Position numbers and translations under genes: made by a program. Positions 17,124 to 22,446 of a DNA stretch of 22,446 nt are shown one piece after another. The DNA comes from Thozetella sp. PMI_491. Lineage: Eukaryota > Ascomycota > Sordariomycetes > Chaetosphaeriales > Chaetosphaeriaceae. The notes under the pieces were generated by a model, which ran no database searches, was not told where the DNA came from, and was given only the letters and a program-made list of their open reading frames with translations. Location: positions 1 through 22,446 of the forward strand of contig MU270168.1 of NCBI GenBank assembly GCA_021432635.1, written 5' to 3'. Positions within the stretch are counted from its first letter, which is position 1; each line of letters begins with the position of its first letter.

Positions 17124-17345
17124 ACTACAATTTAAAATGACTGTCCGACCGGAGGGAGGCAAGGAAGGAGCATTAGCGACTGACTGAGTCATTATTCTGT
17201 ACGAAATGCAGCGAGGGACGAGTGGAATGACCCAGTAGGAACGGAGGAGCGAAGCGAGGGAGTGGACCAATGAAATGGGGTTTTAGACTGATCGGAGGAG
17301 CTAGCGGCTGCGCCTTTGTTGGAACAACGAGGGACGAGTATTTAA
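17103..17345 (-). repeat. Block X of a truncated fourth unit, with TATA box
   Basis: Inverted block X directly following the hairpin, then TATTTAAG at 17339-17346 and a perfect hairpin GCCCC-TAC-GGGGC at 17356-17368. No gene with support follows. Fragments in the style of block Y (GCGATAGCGAGCAC near 17563, GCGATAACGAGCAAC near 17605) occur before the sequence turns into ordinary flank near 17640. The unit seems to have lost its gene by deletion. Confidence 0.7.
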
Positions 17346-17639
17346 GGGACACTTAGCCCCTACGGGGCACGGGATCTAGGTTTTCCTGGACCAGACCTTT
17401 TTTCCTCCTGCAACCCACGCGTTGCGCGCCCCCCCTCGCCTTGCGACCACGACAGCGGAGCGATCACGAAGTGTAATTGGATTTGTCTTTTTAGGCCACA
17501 CGGACCTGAGCGGATGCGTCTACGACTGTGGGTTGATCTTTGAAAGCACAATGTTCATGAATGCGATAGCGAGCACACAGATATGCGAGACCGAGCATCC
17601 AATGCGATAACGAGCAACCACACTTAGAGATGCAACAAG

Positions 17640-18012
17640 ACCTAGGGCGTTGAACACGGGCAAATAACGACCCCTTAGTCAGGCCCAGGATGTGCAACAG
17701 CTGGGCAACTCGAAATCAAGATAGAATGAGGCGGAATCGATCTTGTAGGCAGGATTACATTAGCTATCTTCGCCCAGTTATGGCAGCGGCTCAGCAATTG
17801 GATTTCTACGTGTGGCGTCCGAGCTTGACGGGTAGAAAGTATATATATATGTATACACCAGCATGCCAAGTGTGAGTGTTGTTCTTGGAAACATCTTCTA
17901 CTTGGACACGAATACGTATACGAACACATACAAACTGTTACAGGAAGCCGCTTGTTGGCTTTACACGACTTCTTATCACTCACACGACCAACGCAAGGCT
18001 CACCCCATTATC
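17640..18012. promoter_or_regulatory. Intergenic, promoter region of the hydrolase gene
   Basis: No gene seen. A run TATATATATATGTATA at about 17839-17854 lies about 170 bp upstream of the hydrolase ATG and is a plausible TATA region. Confidence 0.35.
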
Positions 18013-19400
18013 ATGAGGGCCCTCACGTCACTCATCCTCCTGGCAGTGTGTGCCAAGGTCATGGTAAGATGAAGGTGCCCGCTTCTCGGTAGTCAAGCTC
18101 TAATTCACTGGTCTAGTCGGCACAAAATGCCACAAACTCTACGCGGCCTGCCATGTATCCCCTATCGACCGATCCTCAATTCTCGTTTAACCTCGCAGAA
18201 TTCATGGCCTTGACCTATGGAGGCGGTGCGGCAACGGGCGAGATTCTGCGCGCCGCCACCCAGGTCGTTGCGGGGGACTTTGAGTCTTATTACCGTGAGT
18301 TCAAGTTCCTGGCCGACAGCATCCACAAGGTGGGCGTGTCCACCAAATACCCCATCTCGCGCCGGGACGCCTTCTTCCGCTCTGCCACGTACTATCGCGC
18401 CGCCGACTTCTTCCTGCATGGCAACTGGTCGGACCCGCGCATCAATGCCCTGTGGGAAAGCCAGCTGGCCGATTACGACGCCGCGATAGCGCTGCTGCCG
18501 GTGGCAGGCGAGCGCTTCACTGTCCATTCCGATGGCTTCGACACCATCAGCATCTTCTATGCAGCCCAACCTCGCGGCGATGGATCCTGCGCGCCCGAGA
18601 GACGGCCAACACTCCTGGTCGGCAGCGGTTACGACGGCGCGCAGGAGGAGGTCTACCACGCACTCGGCCGACAGGTGTTGGACCGCGGTTGGAACTTCGC
18701 CACGTACGAGGGTCCTGGCCAGCCCACTGTCCGCCGACAGCAGAGCATCGGCTTCCGAGACGACTGATGGAACGTCGTGAGCCCCGTGGTGGACTGGCTG
18801 CACAACCGCAGCGATGTGGACACGAATCGCATCGCGCTGCAGGGCATGTCCTACGGTGGGACATTGGCTCCGCGCGCTGCTACCCGTGAGCCTCGCCTGG
18901 CGGCGGTGATCGCCATTGACGGCCTGATCGATTTCCAATCGGCCCTGATACAGCAGCTGGGACCAGACCTGCAGAAGCTCTACCAGAGCGGTAACAAGAC
19001 CGCCTTTGACTATGTCATGAATGGGGTGCGCACCAACACTAGCATGCCGTCCGCCGTTCGCTGGTATATCGACCAGGGCCTCTGGGCTTTCAACACCCAC
19101 AGTCCTTTTGATTGGGTCACCGGACTTGGCAAGATCGTCCTCACCCAAGACATAGTGGCGAACATATCCTGCCCCGTGTTCGTCGGCTGCGGCTAGGACG
19201 ACCTCAACGCAATTGGTCAGGCGAAAACACTGGCGGGTTGGTTGGGAAACAATGGGTATTACCACGTCTTTGAAACTAGTCTTGGAGCCGGCGAACACGT
19301 CCAGATCGGTGCAGAGCCGCAGCTCGCACAGGCTACACTAGATTGGCTCGCGGATGTATTCGCGTCCAGCCAAGGAAGGTCGAACGCCACGAATATCTGA
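18013..19400 (+). pseudogene. Secreted alpha/beta-hydrolase with two in-frame stops
   Basis: Exons 18013-18063 and 18117-19400 join in phase (445 codons); the 53-nt intron runs GTAAGA to TCTAG. Exon 1 encodes a signal peptide (MRALTSLILLAVCAKVM), and exon 2 starts SAQNATNST. Residue order fits the fungal family of esterase/FrsA-like hydrolases with an N-terminal cap: FYRSATYYRAADFF-type segment, LLVGSGYDGAQEE, the nucleophile elbow GMSYGG, an acid region CPVFVG followed by DDL, and the His motif GAGEHVQIGA. All three triad positions can still be read. TGA at 18765 lies between FRDD and WNVVSPVVDWL and fits a CGA or TGG mutated by C-to-T on either strand. TAG at 19194 lies just before DDL. No frameshift is seen. 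The gene has decayed recently, or it is a pseudogene allele; the substrate is unknown. Confidence 0.75.
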
Positions 19401-20210
19401 CTTTTCCTGGCCTAGACCGCTACCATGACAGGCGGATGGGGGTTAAATGCTGATGGGCTTTGCGGGGAAGGTAGGGAGTCTGTGTTATATCATTGTTCGC
19501 ACACCTTTGGGCAGATGGAATTGAAGTTATTAGCTGACAGGAAAAGGGGTCAGCGAGGTATTTGACCAGGGCCTGTTCGGAAATGAATACGAACACTTCC
19601 CTCTACTGAACCAATACCCAGTGACCAAAAACCTATGGGTGTGCCTGCGGTTGGAGCGCTGACTACTGGCGCCGACTTAACTCCCCCACTCTGCACTGCC
19701 CTGTCGCGTCCGTCCCTTGTTCGCCTTCTAATTCCTACAGTAGCCATCGCAAGCCAGTTCTTTGCCCGCTTCTCGGCCACTTGGCTCCTCCATGCCGGCC
19801 ACGAGAATGTCGTCACCTCTCTATTTTCGACTCTACTATCCCTGTGCCTGGCCCTTCCCTCATGCCGCATAAACTGCCACTCCTTGAGTGTGCCTCGCTC
19901 AAAAGCGGCAAATGATCGGCGGGGTTAAAGAATAGGCACGCGTGAGAAGACTTACAGGGTAGCAATAACGATAGGCTCGGCCTCGAACGGCCAGGTGCGC
20001 TCCTGGTAGTCAGTAAGCTCATTTTCTAAGCCTAATTGCTCCACCGACAAGGTTTCGGGCTTGTGATTTCTTTGGAGGAGCTTGGTAGGCACCGAATCAT
20101 TGTTAGCTCTTACAAAGGATTACGTGGTTGACTCTGAATCAGCGCCGACATACCATCGATCCCCATCCATGTTCTTCCCGGGCTTCCAATCCATTCTCTT
20201 CACCGTGACT
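19401..20210. other. No supported gene
   Basis: Short frames on both strands only, none with a recognisable motif, splice structure or codon pattern unlike the background. It may contain decayed 5' sequence of the NLR remnant that follows. Confidence 0.5.
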
Positions 20211-20218
20211 CGACAGAG

Positions 20219-20731
20219 TTGGGAAATGGATTGGACCAGGCCAGATTCCAGAATACCGGGTTGCTGTTCGGAGACTTGGGCAAGTATGAAGAAGCAACAA
20301 AGAGGCTTCGAAAAGCAGTAGTGGCCGGCGAAGGGACATATGCAAGGAAGCATCCGCTCACGCTGCAGCTATGGACAACCCAGCATCTACGTTCCGAGAT
20401 TCAGGTATTTCTTGGAACGCAAAGGAATTATGGGTTACGGTGAAAGATCTACTTCGGCAAAGAGGAAGCTATGTCCAGATTACAGAGGAAGGGATGATCG
20501 AGATTGCAAGATCACTCGGTCGAGAAGTGATGGCACTTCTACTTGACCAGAGAGAGGACGAGGTCAAGATCACAGAAGACGTAGTCAGAGAGGCAGCTTC
20601 GAACGAATCTGCAAGTTGTGGGGCGACTAAACTCCTCCATTAAACTGTTGACATTAAGGTCACTACTGAGGTGATTGAGGCAGCTGCCACCAGTCGCCAG
20701 GAACAGGTCCTTTGGGCGGCAAATAGGTAAA
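20219..20731 (+). pseudogene. NLR tail remnant: TPR followed by ITEEVV-type repeats
   Basis: One frame (about 20240-20360) reads QNTGLLFGDLGKYEEATKRL then GTYARKHPLTLQL, a fungal NLR-type TPR unit. A second frame (from 20371) reads VQITEEGMIEIARSLGREVM, ALLLDQREDEVKITEDVVRE, then after TAA at 20641 DIKVTTEVIEAAATSRQE. These are about three degenerate copies of a repeat common at the C-terminus of fungal NACHT proteins (ITEEVVKAAA ... EVMALLLDQRGDEV). The frame change between the parts, the internal stop and the absence of an ATP-binding domain show a fragment. It is not the missing end of the HET-NACHT gene at 2847 in any simple way, as 15 kb of unrelated DNA separates them. Confidence 0.65.
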
Positions 20732-20750
20732 AAAAAAAAAAAAGGGGGGG
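20729..20750. repeat. Homopolymer A15-G7
   Basis: Fifteen A followed directly by seven G, just after the NLR remnant. It is a slippage-prone site and may mark an old insertion junction, though nothing else supports that. Confidence 0.9.
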
Positions 20751-20865
20751 TTCGGTAAGTTTAACATGTATGCTATAATCGATCGGGTATCATCCTTCTC
20801 TTCCACTTAGCTGCCATTTGCTCCATCTATACTAGAACTACCTGTCCAAGCCAGCCCTACCACCT

Positions 20866-21867
20866 CTATTTCGAGTTGTCGCTTTCCCCTGGCAGCCTTT
20901 TGTTGTCTCGATTTACCAGCTCGACTTCAGGGCAATACTTCCAAATCTCGTCCATGCGCTTCCGATTATAGAGCCGCGGCGCGTAGTACCCGACGGGGCG
21001 GTCATACCACTGTTGCTCGACCGAGAACTGCCTCGCAATGTCTTCATTGGGCAACTTGGCGTGCGGGAGCTCCTTCATCTTGGCATAGTACCACTGGTCC
21101 TCGATGTAGGATTGGAAGAGTCCTGGGTCCCACTTTGCGTCAAAATCGTTGCTCGGGCTCGCCAGTATGTCTAGGATCATCTTGGGGTTACGCAGCGAGA
21201 GCCCGCCGTTATATCCCTCGCCCCAACCGGAGGGGATTGGGGCGCCGATATAATCCCGCTGCATAAAGTCGTCGACCGTCATGTTCGAGTTGCTGCAGAT
21301 AATGCTGTCCATCTGGAAGAGCAGCACTCTGCTGGCCGACTTGACTTGCTGCCAAATCCACGGCCTCGTCAGGAAGTAGTTAATCCAGATCCATTGGGTC
21401 ACGATCGCATAATGCGGCAGGAACTGAACCCTGATGCGCTCGTTCTGGATCACTTTCTGGAAATGCACCGAAGACAGCATTGCCCATGTCTCCTCCATCG
21501 TGAAGAGCACCACCTGCCATAACGGCCCCAGCACCTGCGAGAAGTATAGCATGAGGGGCACGAGATTGCCCGTCATCCGCGTTTCGATCAGCATGGCGAT
21601 CTTATCACCAGAAGGTTTGGTCGATAACTCCTTTAACAGGAGCAAGTCTGGGAGCTGTGCAGTAGAGTTGGACTATTGGGGTTGGCGTTAGTAGAGTAGT
21701 TTAGGCGGATAAGCACGACCAGAATAGTGAGTAACCTACCGAGGAAGGGAGAACGAAGGCCGACAGAGTTAGGCTTTCCGCCATAAACCACATAACCAAG
21801 GCGGTATTACCCGCGAGGACAACCGTCAGTACGACCCGCAGCACCGCCACATTGTCAAACCATTACA
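20866..21867 (-). pseudogene. DUF5672-like protein, start codon followed by a stop
   Basis: Minus strand. Exon 2 (21672-20866, 269 codons) is open and matches the fungal DUF5672 family, thought to be glycosyltransferase-like: MLIETRMTGNLVPLMLYFSQ near its start, FLTRPWIWQQ, VLLFQMDSIICSNSN with VDDFMQRDYIGAPI, GEGYNGGLSLRNP, IEDQWYYAKMKE, and the ending RMDEIWKYCPEV. The 67-nt intron (21739-21673) has GTAGGT/CAATAG ends and a perfect TACTAAC branch. The in-frame exon upstream encodes a signal-anchor (NVAVLRVVLTVVLAGNTALV), as in the family. It begins ATG then TAA (ATG at 21867), which a single C-to-T in CAA would explain. A downstream ATG at 21793 could still give a protein lacking most of the membrane anchor. 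The catalytic region is therefore intact while the normal start is broken. Confidence 0.7.
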
Positions 21868-21889
21868 TCTTCAGTATCGCCGCGGTATT

Positions 21890-22200
21890 GCTTGGTCCAA
21901 ATAGAAGAATAATAACGCTCGAGGCTCGCCTCAAAGAAGTAAAAAGACTAAACAACAAGCAGAAAAATCTGACCCAATATATCTACGCTAGGTAGCGAAA
22001 CGCAAAAGGGAGGTTGCAGGAGAAGTAGAAGTTCCCCTCAAGGATTAGTACCCAAAGTAGCAAGAAAAGCCCTGGCACGGGAGAGGCCCCGAATAAACAA
22101 GCGTCTAAAGTACCAGTCTTGTTACACAAGAACATAATTGAAAATACAAGCCCTCTTGGAGCCTCCTGTTAGAGCCGCTGGGGACCCTCCCTTTCCCTAA
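21890..22200 (+). pseudogene. Possible transposon-derived coiled-coil remnant
   Basis: From about 21916 a frame reads TLEARLKEVKRLNNKQKN, then two TAG stops, then GTGEAPNKQ. A basic coiled-coil followed by such a tail recalls the C-terminal region of fungal pogo/Fot-type transposases. There is no DDE domain in the window and the frame is broken, so the assignment is weak. Confidence 0.2.
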
Positions 22201-22211
22201 TAATAATCGCC

Positions 22212-22285
22212 ACTCGAATGGGTTACCAAGTTCAGCTACTCGAATGGGTTAACTACCGGGTTCGCCTGCTCGACCTTTTTGGGTT
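22212..22285. repeat. Short direct repeats
   Basis: ACTCGAATGGGTTA occurs at 22212-22225 and 22238-22251, with a degenerate third copy (CTCGACCTTTTTGGGTTA) near 22269. Period is about 26-30 bp, in apparently non-coding DNA. Confidence 0.7.
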
Positions 22286-22446
22286 AGAGAGCCAGATGGT
22301 GAGCGAATAAGCGAGCGGGCTGAGGATTTGTGTTAGTCGCCGCCAGGCTTATTATGCGAGTGTCGGCCATCGGCGGTGGATACGCCCCCCATATCCACCA
22401 TCCCCATCTAAGCCACTTCAGCCACTATATCAACCACTTTTGCGCC

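Larger units (their letters stand above)
11430..17345. mobile_element. Array of about 1.9-kb single-gene cassettes with shared flanks
   Basis: Three single-gene units and the start of a fourth. Boundaries are set by TATAAGGGGTAATATTATA at 11430-11448 and 13350-13368 and its reverse complement at 17084-17102; a rearranged boundary lies near 15196. Unit 1 is exactly 1920 bp between hairpins, unit 2 about 1845 bp and unit 3 about 1905 bp. Along each coding strand the order is hairpin, block X (about 230 bp), TATA box, one gene, block Y (about 550 bp), next hairpin. Units 1 and 2 lie on the minus strand, units 3 and 4 on the plus. Gene order agrees with this polarity in every case. I know no named element with this build. 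Candidates are integrated concatemers of circular single-gene replicons or a cassette family spread by recombination in shared flanks. Confidence 0.75.

Noticed and set aside
11430..17345. Reading the array as one DNA transposon with 550-bp terminal inverted repeats (11430 and 17102)
   Set aside because: The same block also occurs internally at 13350 in direct orientation, block X continues beyond the right 'end', and no transposase is inside. Repeated units explain the pattern better.
11430..17345. CRISPR array or ribosomal repeat
   Set aside because: Repeats are long, gene-flanking and diverged; no short regular repeat-spacer pattern and no rRNA-like sequence.
11430..17345. Starship-type giant element
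   Set aside because: No DUF3435 tyrosine recombinase frame is visible in the window.
18162..19298. Long minus-strand open frame (378 codons) opposite the hydrolase gene
   Set aside because: The plus strand has signal peptide, intron and catalytic motifs; the antisense frame is a GC-codon shadow with no recognisable domain.

Overview
The window reads as nuclear DNA of a filamentous ascomycete. Genes have short introns (50-92 nt) with GTAAGT/GTATGT-type donors and CTAAC-type branch sites. The protein families are fungal: a HET-NACHT regulator, an NLR-type TPR/repeat tail, a DUF5672-like protein, a JmjC-like protein, a fungal Tc1 transposase and a Tad-like LINE ORF1. Several genes carry in-frame stops of the C-to-T kind that RIP leaves. 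It looks like an accessory, transposon-rich region, with few intact host genes and many broken ones.

Layout. 1-2480: no gene I can support, with a degenerate tandem repeat and a GAT microsatellite. 2487-2690: frame-broken TPR remnant. 2847-5020: HET-NACHT gene with one internal frame change, cut off where a LINE 5' end begins (about 5025-5934). 6330-6480: minisatellite. 6683-8335: JmjC-like pseudogene with intact exon structure, seven in-frame stops and both metal-binding His codons changed to Tyr. 8481-9669: intact three-exon seven-TM membrane protein on the minus strand. 10063 to about 11330: Tc1 transposon with a late stop and no recognisable right inverted repeat.

11430 to about 17350 is the standout. 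It is an array of three single-gene units of about 1.9 kb plus the start of a fourth. Every unit has the same order along its coding strand: a hairpin containing TAATATTAC, a shared block X, a TATA box, one gene, a shared block Y, then the next hairpin. Units 1 and 2 run on the minus strand; units 3 and 4 run on the plus strand. Unit 1 encodes a compact Rad52-like single-strand annealing protein. Units 2 and 3 encode orphan proteins of about 200 residues. Blocks X and Y are packed with small hairpins and 10-bp-spaced direct repeats. The arrangement resembles head-to-tail copies of single-gene circular replicons, such as the components of multipartite CRESS-DNA replicons, later joined tail-to-tail by an inversion. 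No Rep gene is visible, so a chromosomal cassette family that spreads by recombination or annealing is an equal alternative.

18013-19400: secreted alpha/beta-hydrolase gene with two in-frame stops but its catalytic motifs still readable. 20219-20731: remnant of an NLR tail (TPR followed by ITEEVV-type repeats). 20866 to about 21867: DUF5672-like gene on the minus strand whose apparent original start is followed directly by a stop. 21890-22446: weak transposon-like remnant and short direct repeats.
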